64,000 nt of DNA from Rheinheimera sp. 4Y26 (lineage in GTDB: Bacteria > Pseudomonadota > Gammaproteobacteria > Enterobacterales > Alteromonadaceae): assembly GCF_025245835.1 (NCBI RefSeq), contig NZ_JAOBWS010000002.1:248001-312000 (forward strand), in the 5' to 3' direction. The notes beneath the pieces were generated by a model that ran no database searches, was not told the origin of the DNA, and saw only the letters and a list, made by a program, of their open reading frames with translations. This document shows positions 17,651 through 27,042 of this stretch, one piece after another. Numbering within the stretch: position 1 is the first letter of the stretch; every line of letters starts with the position of its first letter. The translations under genes and the position numbers were made by a program.

Positions 17651-18367
17651 ATGAAAATGATGGTCGCGGGCCTGATGATGGCAATGGTAACGGCGCAGGC
17701 TGTTGCAGTACCGGCAAAACTGCCACAGGGTTCAGAATTACAGACCGCACTGGCGGCTTTGGGGCTGAAGGTGAATTCGGTGGCCGATTCTGTGGTGCCG
17801 GGTGTACAGCAGGTACTGACCGACAGAGGTTTGTTTTTTGCTGCGAACAATGGTCAGTTTTTAATTGAAGGCAATATTTACGATTTAAAAAACAAGCAGT
17901 TAGTTAACGATTCTATACTGCAGGGCGTTCGTAAAGCAGGCGTCAGCAAGTTAAAAGATTCCAGCATTGAATTTAAAGCCAAAAACGAAAAATATGTGGT
18001 GACTGTGTTTACCGACACCAGTTGTGGTTATTGCCGCAAGTTGCACAACGAAATGCAAAGCTATCTGGATAAAGGCATTACAGTGCGTTACCTGGCCTTC
18101 CCTCGCGGTGGTGTGCAAAGCGAAACCTACAGCGAACTGCAGTCTATTTGGTGTGCTGATGACAAACAGCAAGCGATGAATCAGGCCAAAGCCGGCCGTA
18201 AAATTGCCCCTGCCCAGTGCAGCAACAATGTAGCTGAACAATATGAAACAGGTCAGAGTTTTGGCATCAGTGGTACGCCGGCCATTGTATTACCGGACGG
18301 CACTCTGGTGCCGGGTTATCAGCCGGCAGAAGCGCTGGTGGCCACTCTTGCTAATCTGGCGAAATAA
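17651..18367 (+). CDS. dsbC: Thiol:disulfide interchange protein DsbC
   Basis: A 238-residue periplasmic disulfide isomerase. A signal peptide (MKMMVAGLMMAMVTAQAVAVPA, cleavage near residue 19) is followed by the N-terminal dimerisation domain (about 25-80) and a thioredoxin-fold domain with the active site CGYC at 125-128 and the cis-proline region GISGTPAIVLPDG. A second cysteine pair (WCADDK and APAQCSNN) probably forms the structural disulfide, as in E. coli DsbC. It lies between xerD and recJ, the classic order. Electron supply would come from DsbD, which is not in the window. Confidence 0.94.
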   Translation: MKMMVAGLMMAMVTAQAVAVPAKLPQGSELQTALAALGLKVNSVADSVVPGVQQVLTDRGLFFAANNGQFLIEGNIYDLKNKQLVNDSILQGVRKAGVSKLKDSSIEFKAKNEKYVVTVFTDTSCGYCRKLHNEMQSYLDKGITVRYLAFPRGGVQSETYSELQSIWCADDKQQAMNQAKAGRKIAPAQCSNNVAEQYETGQSFGISGTPAIVLPDGTLVPGYQPAEALVATLANLAK

Positions 18368-18376
18368 GTTTATTGC

Positions 18377-20104
18377 ATGACTTATAGCCCGAAAAAACTT
18401 CAGGTCCGCCCGGTGCAAACCGAGGCGGCCTTTTTATTGCCTGTGCATCCGGTATTGCAACGTGTTTATGCTCACCGGGGTATTGCGTTGCCGGAGCAAT
18501 TGCAGCGCTCCGCCGCCCATTTATTGCCGTATCAGCAGCTTAAAGGCATAAAGGAGGCTGCTGCTTTATTGGTGGACGCGCTAAAGCAGCAGCAAAAAAT
18601 TGTGATTGTTGGTGACTTTGACGCCGACGGTGCCACCAGCACAGCAGTGTTGCTGGCCGGTTTAAAAGCCTTTGGTTTTTTAAATCTGCAGTCGCTGGTG
18701 CCGAACAGATTTGCTTTTGGTTATGGTTTGTCCCCCCAAATGGCAGAGCTGGCCGTGGCTGAAGGCGCAGAGCTCATCATCACTGTTGATAATGGTATTT
18801 CAGCCATTGAAGGTGTGGCTGTTGCCAAGCAAGCCGGGGTTAAAGTGCTGGTCACCGACCACCATCTGGCGGGCAGCGAACTGCCCCCCGCCGATGCCAT
18901 TGTCAACCCCAATCAACCCGGTTGTAACTTTGCCAGTAAAGCGCTGGCCGGTGTGGGTGTAGCTTTTTATCTGCTGCTGGCCCTGCGTGCCGCACTGCGT
19001 GATGAGGGGTATTTTACCCGCATGCCGGAGCCAAACCTGGCCGAACTTCTGGATTTAGTGGCGCTTGGCACTGTGGCCGATGTGGTGCCGCTTGATAGCA
19101 ACAACCGGATTCTGGTGCATCAGGGCTTGCAGCGTATCAGGGCCGGCAAAGTGCGCCCCGGTATTCAGGCGTTGATTGATGTTGCTAACCGTAAAGCCAG
19201 CAAACTGACAGCGCAGGATTTTGGGTTTGCGCTGGCGCCGAGGTTAAACGCCGCCGGCCGGCTGGATGATATGTCGCTCGGCATTGCCTGTTTATTGTCA
19301 CCCGACATCAACAACGCCAGGCGCCTGGCTGCTGAGCTGGACAGCCTGAATTTGTCACGCCGTGAAATAGAACAGGGCATGCAGGCCGAGGCTTTGGCGT
19401 TTTTGCAACGTTTGTCGTTTAAAGACAACGAGTTGCCGGATTGTTTGTGTTTATATCAGAGCGACTGGCATCAGGGGGTCATTGGTATTTTGGCCGGAAG
19501 GGTCAAAGAGCTGTACCACAGGCCGGTGCTGGCTTTTGCCAAAGGTGATGACGGTGAATTAAAAGGCTCAGCCCGTTCTATTCATGGTGTGCATATCCGT
19601 GATTTGCTTGAAGAAATCTCTACTTTGCATCCGGGGCTCATCAAAAAGTTTGGTGGTCATGCCATGGCTGCCGGCTTAACCATTGCCGAAGCGATGTTTG
19701 AGACTTTTGTGCAGGCACTGAATCAGGTGGCAAAAAAATACCTGACACCAGAGCTATTAACCGCTGTGATTTATACCGACGGCGAGCTTGCGCCAGAACA
19801 TTTAACCACCGACATTGCTGATTTGCTGCAACAAGCCGGGCCCTGGGGGCAGGCCTTTCCGGAGCCGGTATTTGAAGGTCGGTTTAAACTGGTGCAGCAG
19901 CGTTTATTGTCGGATAAACACTTAAAAATGGTGTTACAGGCCAGCGACGGTAAGCTGCTGGATGCCATCTGGTTTAATGCCGACAACAAAAGCTGGCCCA
20001 ATGCCAGCGTGCAACAGGTGCAACTGGCTTATCAGCTGGATATCAACGACTTTCGCGATCAGCAAAATCTGCAGTTGCTGGTGAGGCAGATGGTGGCGCT
20101 GTAA
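18377..20104 (+). CDS. recJ: Single-stranded-DNA-specific exonuclease RecJ
   Basis: A 575-residue 5'-to-3' exonuclease of the DHH family used in RecF-pathway recombination and in mismatch and base-excision repair. The DHH phosphoesterase motifs are visible: VGDFDADGATSTAV near residue 78, ITVDNGISA, the DHH motif in VTDHHLAGSE, and LGTVADVVPL. The DHHA1 part shows KKFGGHAMAAGLTI near 420. The length matches E. coli RecJ (577 residues). It begins 9 bp after dsbC. Unlike E. coli, where prfB follows directly, a sensor kinase and a protease gene intervene here. Confidence 0.96.
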   Translation: MTYSPKKLQVRPVQTEAAFLLPVHPVLQRVYAHRGIALPEQLQRSAAHLLPYQQLKGIKEAAALLVDALKQQQKIVIVGDFDADGATSTAVLLAGLKAFGFLNLQSLVPNRFAFGYGLSPQMAELAVAEGAELIITVDNGISAIEGVAVAKQAGVKVLVTDHHLAGSELPPADAIVNPNQPGCNFASKALAGVGVAFYLLLALRAALRDEGYFTRMPEPNLAELLDLVALGTVADVVPLDSNNRILVHQGLQRIRAGKVRPGIQALIDVANRKASKLTAQDFGFALAPRLNAAGRLDDMSLGIACLLSPDINNARRLAAELDSLNLSRREIEQGMQAEALAFLQRLSFKDNELPDCLCLYQSDWHQGVIGILAGRVKELYHRPVLAFAKGDDGELKGSARSIHGVHIRDLLEEISTLHPGLIKKFGGHAMAAGLTIAEAMFETFVQALNQVAKKYLTPELLTAVIYTDGELAPEHLTTDIADLLQQAGPWGQAFPEPVFEGRFKLVQQRLLSDKHLKMVLQASDGKLLDAIWFNADNKSWPNASVQQVQLAYQLDINDFRDQQNLQLLVRQMVAL

Positions 20105-20142
20105 GCACATCACTAAAGCCGATTTGCTGCCCGTAGCCTGAC

Positions 20143-20167
20143 GCGGCAAGGCGCTTATCCTTGCCGC
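20143..20167 (+). other. Hairpin downstream of recJ
   Basis: GCGGCAAGG (20143-20151) pairs with CCTTGCCGC (20159-20167) across a 7-base loop in the 123 bp between recJ and the kinase gene. No T-run follows, so it may be a processing or stability element and not a terminator. Confidence 0.4.
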
Positions 20168-20227
20168 AGGAAAGTAAGACTGCTAAAACTTATAAACAAG
20201 TTCAGCAGCCTGGGGGGCAATGTAGCC

Positions 20228-22219
20228 ATGACACAGATGCCGCCCTCAAACGTTCCAGGCAATGCTCCGCGCCAGGGACCACAATTATTAGCCTTGCAGG
20301 CACAAATTCTGGCGTCGCCGCTGCTGTTTGCTAACGACACTCACAAGGCATGGCAGTTTCTGACGGAACAAATCAGCCGGGCTTTGTATGCCGACAGAGT
20401 CAGTGTCTGGTTATTTACTGAAACTGACATACTGCAATGTATAGATTTGTTTCAGTATCAAACAAAATCCCATCAGCAAGGCGCCAACCTGAAACGCAGT
20501 AATTATCCGGCTTATTTTGCCGCTTTAACTCAGGATGTGTTAATTACCGCTTCAGATGCCGCCACTCATCCCGCTACAGCAGAGTTTAAAGATGGTTATC
20601 TGCAGTCGGCCGGCATTTGTTCAATGCTGGACGCGGTGATCCAGTCAGATCAAGGCTTGTGTGGCGTGATTTGTATTGAACAGCAGCAGGCCAGGCAATG
20701 GACTGTGGATGAACAACATTTTGTCACCGCCATGGCATCAGTGGCCAGTACTGTGCATACCTTTAGTCAGCATCTGCGGTTGCAGCAGGATTATCAGTTG
20801 TCGCTGGCGCGGCAAGAGATGGCCAGCCGTCATGCCTGTATTGGTTTTTGGGAAGCCAATATGGGATCGGGCGAGTTGTGGTGGTCGCCTATGGTGTATG
20901 AAATTTTTGGTGTGGATCCACAGCAGGCCAAGCCTGACCGGACCTTGTTTTACTCTTGTGTCCACCCGGAAGATATGGCTCTGGTGCTGGACAGTGAAGC
21001 CAAAGCCGCCAAAGGGGGAGAACATGATGTGATCCACCGCATTGTATTGCCCAATGGCACAGTACGCTGGGTTCATGAAATGGCCAAATGGACAGCACCC
21101 GATGCTGTGCAGGGCGCGCGGCTGATAGGTTCGGTGCAGGATATTACCGCTCAGCAACAGATCCGCGCTGAACTGCAGCAGTTTTTTGCCTTGTCGCGTG
21201 ATGTGCTTTGTATCGCCAATGACCACAATTATTTTGAACGGGTCAACGCGGCTTTTTGCCGGATTTTGGGTTACAGCGAAGCTGAGCTGCTGAGTAAACC
21301 CTTTACCGATTTTATTCACCCAGACGATTTAAACCTAACCGAAAGTGAAGTGACTGACCTGCAACAAGGTGGCGTTACATCAGGTTTTTGCAACAGATAC
21401 CGGCACAAAGACGGTCATTATGTCACTTTTCAGTGGTCTTCGATCCGCGATCCGGCTACATGCAAAATGTACGCTTCGGCGCAGGATATTACCGAGCGTC
21501 AACACCTGGAGCAGTTAAAACATGAGTTTGTTTCAACGGTCAGCCATGAACTGCGCACACCATTAACATCCATTCATGGCGCTTTGGCGCTGGTGTTGTC
21601 AGGTTGTCTGGGCCCTTTGTCTGAACAAATGTTGCCGATGTTGCAGGTGGCCAACAATAACTGTCAGCGACTCACCAACCTGATTAATGACTTACTGGAT
21701 ATTGAAAAACTATCTGCCGGTATGATGCAGCTTGAGATGCAGCCTTATGCCGTAGTTGCGCTGGTGCAACAAAGTGTGGACGACAATGCGCAATATGGTC
21801 AGGCGCGCTCAGTGCGGCTGGTGTTTCAACAGGCGGCGGATACGGCGAAGCTTTATATCAGGGTGGATAAATATCGTTTTGCCCAGATCATGGCCAATCT
21901 GATTTCCAATGCGGTGAAATATTCACCGGCAGGGGCTGATGTAAAAATAACGGTGGCGCTGGAACAGCAGCAGGTAAAAATCAGTGTGACAGATTGTGGT
22001 TGTGGTATTCCGGAAGATTTTAAACATCTGATATTCCAACGTTTCTCTCAGGCGGATGTCAGCGATGCCCGGCAAAAAGGCGGCACTGGGCTTGGTTTGG
22101 CATTAGCAAAACAACTGACGGAGTCGATGCAGGGCGAGATAGGTTTTGACTCAGCTGCCGGCCATGGCAGTTGTTTTTATTTGTTGTTTCCAACAGTGCA
22201 GATTTCAGCAAGCCGTTAA
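20228..22219 (+). CDS. Orphan GAF-PAS-PAS sensor histidine kinase
   Basis: A 663-residue kinase with no membrane segment, so probably cytoplasmic. A GAF domain lies at about 25-180 (ALYADRVSVWLFTE, then LCGVICIEQQ), PAS/PAC domains at about 195-315 and 320-425 (both ending QDIT), HisKA with H440 in STVSHELRTPLTSIHG, and HATPase_c at about 540-655 with the N-box NLISNAVKYS and a GGTGLGLALAKQL loop. No response regulator is adjacent and no receiver domain is fused, so the partner is elsewhere. It sits between recJ and prfB, which are neighbours in E. coli, and ends at a strong hairpin shared with the converging protease gene. Confidence 0.9.
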   Translation: MTQMPPSNVPGNAPRQGPQLLALQAQILASPLLFANDTHKAWQFLTEQISRALYADRVSVWLFTETDILQCIDLFQYQTKSHQQGANLKRSNYPAYFAALTQDVLITASDAATHPATAEFKDGYLQSAGICSMLDAVIQSDQGLCGVICIEQQQARQWTVDEQHFVTAMASVASTVHTFSQHLRLQQDYQLSLARQEMASRHACIGFWEANMGSGELWWSPMVYEIFGVDPQQAKPDRTLFYSCVHPEDMALVLDSEAKAAKGGEHDVIHRIVLPNGTVRWVHEMAKWTAPDAVQGARLIGSVQDITAQQQIRAELQQFFALSRDVLCIANDHNYFERVNAAFCRILGYSEAELLSKPFTDFIHPDDLNLTESEVTDLQQGGVTSGFCNRYRHKDGHYVTFQWSSIRDPATCKMYASAQDITERQHLEQLKHEFVSTVSHELRTPLTSIHGALALVLSGCLGPLSEQMLPMLQVANNNCQRLTNLINDLLDIEKLSAGMMQLEMQPYAVVALVQQSVDDNAQYGQARSVRLVFQQAADTAKLYIRVDKYRFAQIMANLISNAVKYSPAGADVKITVALEQQQVKISVTDCGCGIPEDFKHLIFQRFSQADVSDARQKGGTGLGLALAKQLTESMQGEIGFDSAAGHGSCFYLLFPTVQISASR

Positions 22220-22251
22220 ACAACAAGACCAGCAATGCTGGTCTTGTTTTA
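22220..22251. terminator. Bidirectional terminator between kinase and protease genes
   Basis: AACAAGACCAGC (22222-22233) pairs with GCTGGTCTTGTT (22237-22248) around AAT. The right side ends in TTTT and the left in AAAC, so it serves mainly the kinase gene and partly the converging protease gene. Confidence 0.75.
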
Positions 22252-22284
22252 TCACAACACCAGCTGAGCTGGCGGCGTTGTCAG

Positions 22285-23655
22285 TTAATAGCCACTCACA
22301 TCAAGCCGGCCGTTACTGCTGACTTTGCCGTTACAGGACGTGGTTGGTGCGGCCTGACCCAAAATGCCGTTTTTCACCTGGGTATGGCTGGCGGCCGGAT
22401 TCAGTGCTTTGTATAAAGCCGCTGCGCCCGACACATGGGGGGTGGCCATCGAAGTGCCGCTGTAACTGGCATAAGCTGAGATCACTTTGCCTTTGGAGGA
22501 TTTAGGCACTGTCGACATCACCGCCGAGCCAGGTGCACAAATATCTACAGTGGTTTTGCCGTAGCTGGAGAACGAACTCATAGCCCCAGTGCTGGTAATA
22601 GAAGCCACCGCAATCAGGTTGTTGTTCGGGTATTCCGCCGGATAACAGTTTGAGCCGCTGTCACAGTTGTAGGCATCATTGCCCGCTGCAGCAATAAACA
22701 ACATACCGGCATTATCGGACCGGCCTATAGCGTCCTGCAGTGCCTGAGAAAAACCACCGCCGCCCCAGCTGTTACTGGTGGCTATCATATTGAGGTTATG
22801 GCGGGTTTTCATATCTGTCATATAGTCCACGGCTTTAACCGCATTGGCCGTGGTGCCACCCCGGTTGCCAAGGAATTTGGCATTAAAGAGTTTCACACTC
22901 CAGCATACGCCGGCCACACCTTTGCCGTTGCCACCGACACCGCCGATAGTACCGGCAACATGGGTGCCATGGTCATCACCGGCGCCATCAAACACTGAGT
23001 TGTCGTTACCGGCAAAGTCCCAGCCATAGACGTCGTCTACATAACCATTGCCGTCGTTGTCGATGCCGTCACCGGCAACTTCACCCGGGTTTTTGCCGGC
23101 ATTGGCGGCTAAGTCTTCGTGGTTATACATATAACCTTCGTCAATAATGCCAACCCAAACATCACCACAGGCAGTATTGCCGCCGGCCCATTGTTCAGCA
23201 GCCTGTGAACCAAACTGATTGGCCGGACTGCTGCCGTCGCCATACATACCCCATAAACCGCCATTGGTGTAGTAGGTGTCATTGCTGCTGGCAGCATGGT
23301 TGTAAATCCAGTTTGGCTCGACAAAAGCAACGGCTTCATCGGCGCTCAGCGCTGCAATAGCCTGTTGCAGTGACTTGCCTTGTGGCAGCCGCACCAGTTC
23401 TAAATCCCCTTGTTTATCCCGGCGCTGATGCGCAGCCACTAATACTTCGGCTGGTGTTGCCGCAATTTTGCCAAGCGCCCGCTGTTTGGCATTGGTGCCG
23501 GCGCCTGCTTTATATTGGATCAGTAGCTCCTGGGCCACATGGGCTTTGCCGGCCTGTAATGCCGCCAGCACTTTTTCTGAGTGTTCTGAGCTGAAAGCGG
23601 CAGGTGCGGCGCAGGCAAAAATAACTGCAAGACTAAGTTTGTGATAACGGGGCAT
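22285..23655 (-). CDS. Secreted subtilisin-like serine protease (S8 family)
   Basis: A 456-residue exported protease. A signal peptide (to about residue 22) is followed by an inhibitor I9-like propeptide (about 25-115, ending VAFVEPNW), then the S8 domain. The catalytic triad is D172, H229 (DDHGTHVAGTI) and S402 (SGTSMATPHVSGAAAL), with oxyanion N326 (AAAGND). The usual D-T/S-G motif is D-E-G here. A calcium-site-like loop (DGIDNDGNGYVDD) precedes H229. No C-terminal extension such as PPC is present, so the mature enzyme is compact. It faces away from prfB and has its own upstream region, so regulation is probably independent. The substrate is unknown; a nutritional extracellular protease is likely. 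Confidence 0.93.
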   Translation of the reverse strand: MPRYHKLSLAVIFACAAPAAFSSEHSEKVLAALQAGKAHVAQELLIQYKAGAGTNAKQRALGKIAATPAEVLVAAHQRRDKQGDLELVRLPQGKSLQQAIAALSADEAVAFVEPNWIYNHAASSNDTYYTNGGLWGMYGDGSSPANQFGSQAAEQWAGGNTACGDVWVGIIDEGYMYNHEDLAANAGKNPGEVAGDGIDNDGNGYVDDVYGWDFAGNDNSVFDGAGDDHGTHVAGTIGGVGGNGKGVAGVCWSVKLFNAKFLGNRGGTTANAVKAVDYMTDMKTRHNLNMIATSNSWGGGGFSQALQDAIGRSDNAGMLFIAAAGNDAYNCDSGSNCYPAEYPNNNLIAVASITSTGAMSSFSSYGKTTVDICAPGSAVMSTVPKSSKGKVISAYASYSGTSMATPHVSGAAALYKALNPAASHTQVKNGILGQAAPTTSCNGKVSSNGRLDVSGY

Positions 23656-23783
23656 AACAGAGATCCTCTGGTTGGTAAGTTAAAGCGTTGATTACGCGAT
23701 AAAGACGCTGCCATCACCGGACGAACCCTGGTTGTTACTACCGCCGCTGGATGTAAGTCGTCAGAATATTGTATAAATTTGTA

Positions 23784-23804
23784 ACTAATCTTATTTAAAT
23801 TAGT
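23784..23804. promoter_or_regulatory. Inverted repeat upstream of the S8 protease gene
   Basis: ACTAAT-N9-ATTAGT lies about 130 bp upstream of the protease start in an AT-rich stretch that also contains TATACAAT on the minus strand. This is a candidate operator; the regulator is unknown. Confidence 0.3.
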
Positions 23805-24007
23805 AAAGCAGTGTTGTCTATGCAAGTTTGCTAGCGCCTTGATCACACTGGTAAAACCAGCGTGTGAATACAGCCATCTTGCAATTTATAAGGCCAGAAT
23901 GCTAAACCCACAGAAATGACGACGCTTTGCAAAGAAGGCTGATGACAGAGTGCTGACGCTTTTGCAGTTGGCGCAACAGGAAATGGCTGCACCCGCTGCT
24001 GAAATTT

Positions 24008-24016
24008 TGCTACAAT
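24008..24016 (+). promoter_or_regulatory. Extended -10 promoter element for prfB
   Basis: TGC-TACAAT fits an extended -10 for sigma-70 and lies 34 bp upstream of the prfB start codon. The -35 region is poor, as is common with extended -10 promoters. Confidence 0.4.
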
Positions 24017-24049
24017 TGCCGCCTTATTTTTGAGGCGTATTTAAAAATC

Positions 24050-25148
24050 ATGTTTGAAGTCAATCCAGTTTATAACAGTATCAAAGACTTAACTGAACGC
24101 ACTAATGTGCTTCGGGGGTATCTTTGACTACGATGCCAAAAAAGAAAAATTAGAAGAAGTATCCCGCGAGCTGGAAGATTCAGCGGTGTGGAACAATCCG
24201 GAAAAAGCCCAGGCGCTGGGTAAAGAACGTTCAGCGCTGGAACAAATTGTTGGCACTATCGATAAACTCGACCGGGGTTTAGAAGATGTGGCTGGTTTAG
24301 TTGAGCTGGCGGTTGAAGCCGAAGACGAAGACACCTTTGTTGAAGCTCAGGCGGAACTGGCTGATTTGGCAGCACAACTGGCTAAACTGGAATTTCGCCG
24401 GATGTTCTCCGGCAAACATGACGCCAGCGATTGTTATCTGGATATTCAGTCTGGCTCCGGCGGCACAGAAGCGCAGGATTGGGCCAGCATGCTGATGCGG
24501 ATGTATTTACGCTGGGGTGAAGCCAAAGGTTTTAGTCCGGAAATTTATGAAGTGACAGATGGCGACGTGGCCGGTATTAAAGGCTGTACCATCAAGTTCA
24601 GCGGCGAATACGCTTATGGCTGGTTACGCACTGAAACCGGTGTACACCGTTTAGTGCGCAAAAGCCCGTTTGACTCAGGCAACCGCCGCCACACTTCTTT
24701 TGCCTCGGTCTTTGTGTCGCCGGAAATTGACGACGATATCGAAATTGAAATTAACCCGGCTGATTTACGTATTGATACCTACCGCGCTTCCGGTGCCGGT
24801 GGTCAGCACGTCAACAGAACCGACTCTGCGGTACGTATTACTCACTTACCCACCAATATAGTGGTGCAGTGTCAGAACGACAGGTCACAGCATAAAAACC
24901 GCGACAATGCTTATAAACAACTGCGCGCCAAGTTGTATGAGTTTGAGTTGCAAAAACAAAATGCCGAAAAGCAAGCGCTGGAAGATACCAAATCGGATAT
25001 CGGCTGGGGCAGTCAGATCCGCTCTTATGTGCTGGACGACTCGCGGATCAAAGACTTACGTACCGGCGTCGAGACCCGCAATACCCAGTCGGTATTAGAC
25101 GGTGATCTCGACAAATTTATTGAAGCCAGCCTTAAAGCCGGTTTGTAA
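24050..25148 (+). CDS. prfB: Peptide chain release factor 2 (RF2), programmed +1 frameshift
   Basis: RF2 ends translation at UGA and UAA. The gene is read as 24050-24124 joined to 24126-25148, giving 365 residues, the E. coli length. The first 25 codons (M-F-E-V-N-P-V-Y start) run into an in-frame TGA at 24125-24127. The site reads CTT CGG GGG TAT CTT TGA C, so slippage on CTT into the +1 frame continues as D-Y-D-A-K-K. This is the classic autoregulatory RF2 switch: low RF2 favours frameshifting. The internal Shine-Dalgarno-like element is CGGGGG, not the E. coli AGGGGG. The body shows SPF at about 205 (the UGA-specific recognition motif) and GGQ in [17 protein letters not shown]. lysS follows 25 bp later. 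Confidence 0.95.
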
Positions 25149-25173
25149 TTTTCGCTTAAATCAGGAACTTATC

Positions 25174-26700
25174 ATGTCAGAACAAAATACGCCTATTGAA
25201 GAACATCATGACGTCAACAAACTGATTGCCGAGCGAAAACATAAGCTGGCGGCGCTGCGTGAACAGGGCAACCCTTTCCCGAATGATTTCCGTCGTGATG
25301 CCACTTCTGATCAGATCATGGCGCAGTACGAACATCTGAGCAAAGAAGAGCTGGAAGAGAAAAAAATCCGCGTGACAGTGGCTGGCCGTATGATGCTGCG
25401 CCGGGTGATGGGTAAAGCCAGTTTTGCCACTATTCAGGATGTCGGCGGTAAGGTGCAGCTGTATGTTGCCCGCGATAGTTTGCCGGAAAATGTCTACAAC
25501 GAAGGTTTTAAAAAGTGGGACTTAGGCGACATTATCGGTGGTAGTGGTGTGTTGTTTAAAACCCAGACCGGCGAGCTCACGGTATGGCTGGATGAAATCC
25601 GCTTGTTAACCAAAGCACTGCGCCCGCTGCCGGACAAATTCCACGGTTTAACTGACCAGGAAGCCTGTTACCGTCAGCGTTATTTAGATTTGATTGTGAA
25701 CGAGCAGTCGCGCAAAACCTTTTTAATTCGTTCAAAAACAGTGGCTTATATCCGCCAGTTTTTTAACAGCAAAGGCTTTTTAGAAGTGGAAACCCCAATG
25801 CTGCAAGGCATTCCGGGTGGTGCTTCGGCCCGTCCTTTCGAAACACACCACAATGCGCTGGATATGCAGATGTTCCTGCGGATTGCCCCTGAGCTGTATT
25901 TAAAGCGTCTGGTTGTTGGTGGTTTTGAAAAAGTATTTGAGCTGAACCGTAATTTCCGTAACGAAGGTGTTTCCACCCGCCACAACCCTGAATTCACCAT
26001 GCTGGAGTTCTACTGGGCTTATGCCGATTACAACGACTTAATGGACATCACTGAAGAGTTGTTCCGTGGTCTGGCGCAGTCTGTGCTTGGCACTACTGAA
26101 GTACAGTACCAGGGCAATGTGTTTGATTTTGGTAAACCTTTTGCCCGGATGTCAGTGACTGAATCTATTCTGCATTACAACCCGGACGTAAAACTTGAGC
26201 AGTTAACCACCCGTGAAGCTGTGGCTGAACTTGCCAAATCTTTAGGCATTGAAGTAAAAGCCAACTATGGTCATGGCCGTATTCTGATGGAAGTGTTTGA
26301 TGAGCTGGTCGAAACCAAGCTGCAACAACCAACTTTTATCACTGAGTACCCGGCGGAAATTTCACCACTGGCGCGTCGTAACGACCACAACCCTGAAATC
26401 ACTGACCGTTTTGAATTTTTTATCGGCGGCCGTGAATTAGGCAATGGTTTTAGCGAATTAAATGACGCTGAAGATCAGGCTGAGCGTTTCCACGAGCAGG
26501 TACGGCAAAAAGCGGCGGGTGATGATGAAGCCATGTTCTATGACGAAGACTTTGTCACAGCGCTGGAACACGGTTTACCACCAACTGCAGGTCAGGGTAT
26601 TGGTATTGACCGGCTGGTGATGTTGCTGGCTGATGCACCAAGCATCCGCGACGTTATTCTGTTCCCGCATATGCGTCACACCGACAAACACGGCAGCTAA
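25174..26700 (+). CDS. lysS: Lysyl-tRNA synthetase (class II)
   Basis: A 508-residue enzyme charging tRNA-Lys. The N-terminal OB-fold anticodon-binding domain spans about 60-150 ([19 protein letters not shown]), followed by the class II catalytic core: motif 1 around [17 protein letters not shown], motif 2 [20 protein letters not shown], and motif 3 [20 protein letters not shown]. The start is ATG 25174 with AGGA seven to eight bases upstream; the frame is open further upstream only within prfB. It follows prfB as in E. coli and many gammaproteobacteria, and is probably co-transcribed with it. A terminator lies 57 bp after the stop. Confidence 0.97.
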   Translation: MSEQNTPIEEHHDVNKLIAERKHKLAALREQGNPFPNDFRRDATSDQIMAQYEHLSKEELEEKKIRVTVAGRMMLRRVMGKASFATIQDVGGKVQLYVARDSLPENVYNEGFKKWDLGDIIGGSGVLFKTQTGELTVWLDEIRLLTKALRPLPDKFHGLTDQEACYRQRYLDLIVNEQSRKTFLIRSKTVAYIRQFFNSKGFLEVETPMLQGIPGGASARPFETHHNALDMQMFLRIAPELYLKRLVVGGFEKVFELNRNFRNEGVSTRHNPEFTMLEFYWAYADYNDLMDITEELFRGLAQSVLGTTEVQYQGNVFDFGKPFARMSVTESILHYNPDVKLEQLTTREAVAELAKSLGIEVKANYGHGRILMEVFDELVETKLQQPTFITEYPAEISPLARRNDHNPEITDRFEFFIGGRELGNGFSELNDAEDQAERFHEQVRQKAAGDDEAMFYDEDFVTALEHGLPPTAGQGIGIDRLVMLLADAPSIRDVILFPHMRHTDKHGS

Positions 26701-26756
26701 TGTTGAGCCGCAGCGGCAGTGGTGTAGCCTTGCCGCGCTTGCATTAACATTCCGTC

Positions 26757-26786
26757 ACAAAAACCGGCTTCAGGCCGGTTTTTTTA
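26757..26786 (+). terminator. Terminator of prfB-lysS
   Basis: AACCGGC (26762-26768) pairs with GCCGGTT (26774-26780), and seven T residues run from 26779 to 26785. Confidence 0.85.
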
Positions 26787-26851
26787 TCTGCAAACATCCC
26801 ATGCGCGCACTGCTTTGCCGGCCTTTATTGCCGCTCAAGCTGCACTTTGAA

Positions 26852-26865
26852 CGAACTATTGTTCG
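26852..26865. promoter_or_regulatory. Palindrome upstream of the porin-chemoreceptor genes
   Basis: CGAAC-TATT-GTTCG is a perfect 5+5 palindrome in the upstream region of the TorF-like porin gene. It is a candidate operator of unknown regulator; GAAC-N4-GTTC resembles the LexA box of Gram-positive bacteria, which is unlikely to be its role here. Confidence 0.25.
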
Positions 26866-27042
26866 AATCTGTATTTAATTCAGAAACTTACCAGATGTTT
26901 TTTTCCGGTTTAAATCACTGAATCAAAGGCAGGATCTGCCGCCGCCTGCTATACCTCATGCAGGATCTTTATGTTTCTGTGGTGTCGCTTTGAGTTTGGC
27001 AAAAGGACAAGCCAACGCAGCGGTTCTTGCCTGAGGTTGATC

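Larger units (their letters stand above)
23656..24049. other. Divergent intergenic region between the protease gene and prfB
   Basis: About 390 bp without a supported gene. It holds an inverted repeat near the protease promoter region (23784-23804) and an extended -10 element for prfB (24008-24016). The middle shows no further structure that I can identify. Confidence 0.5.
26701..27042. other. Intergenic region between lysS and the porin gene
   Basis: About 340 bp without a supported gene. It contains the lysS terminator (26757-26786) and a 14-bp palindrome, CGAAC-TATT-GTTCG, at 26852-26865, about 180 bp upstream of the porin start. The remaining sequence shows no structure that I can name. 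Confidence 0.5.

Noticed and set aside
26868-26882. CTG-N9-CAG resembling a LexA box upstream of the porin gene
   Set aside because: The spacing is nine, not ten, bases, and the flanks do not match the gammaproteobacterial SOS box.
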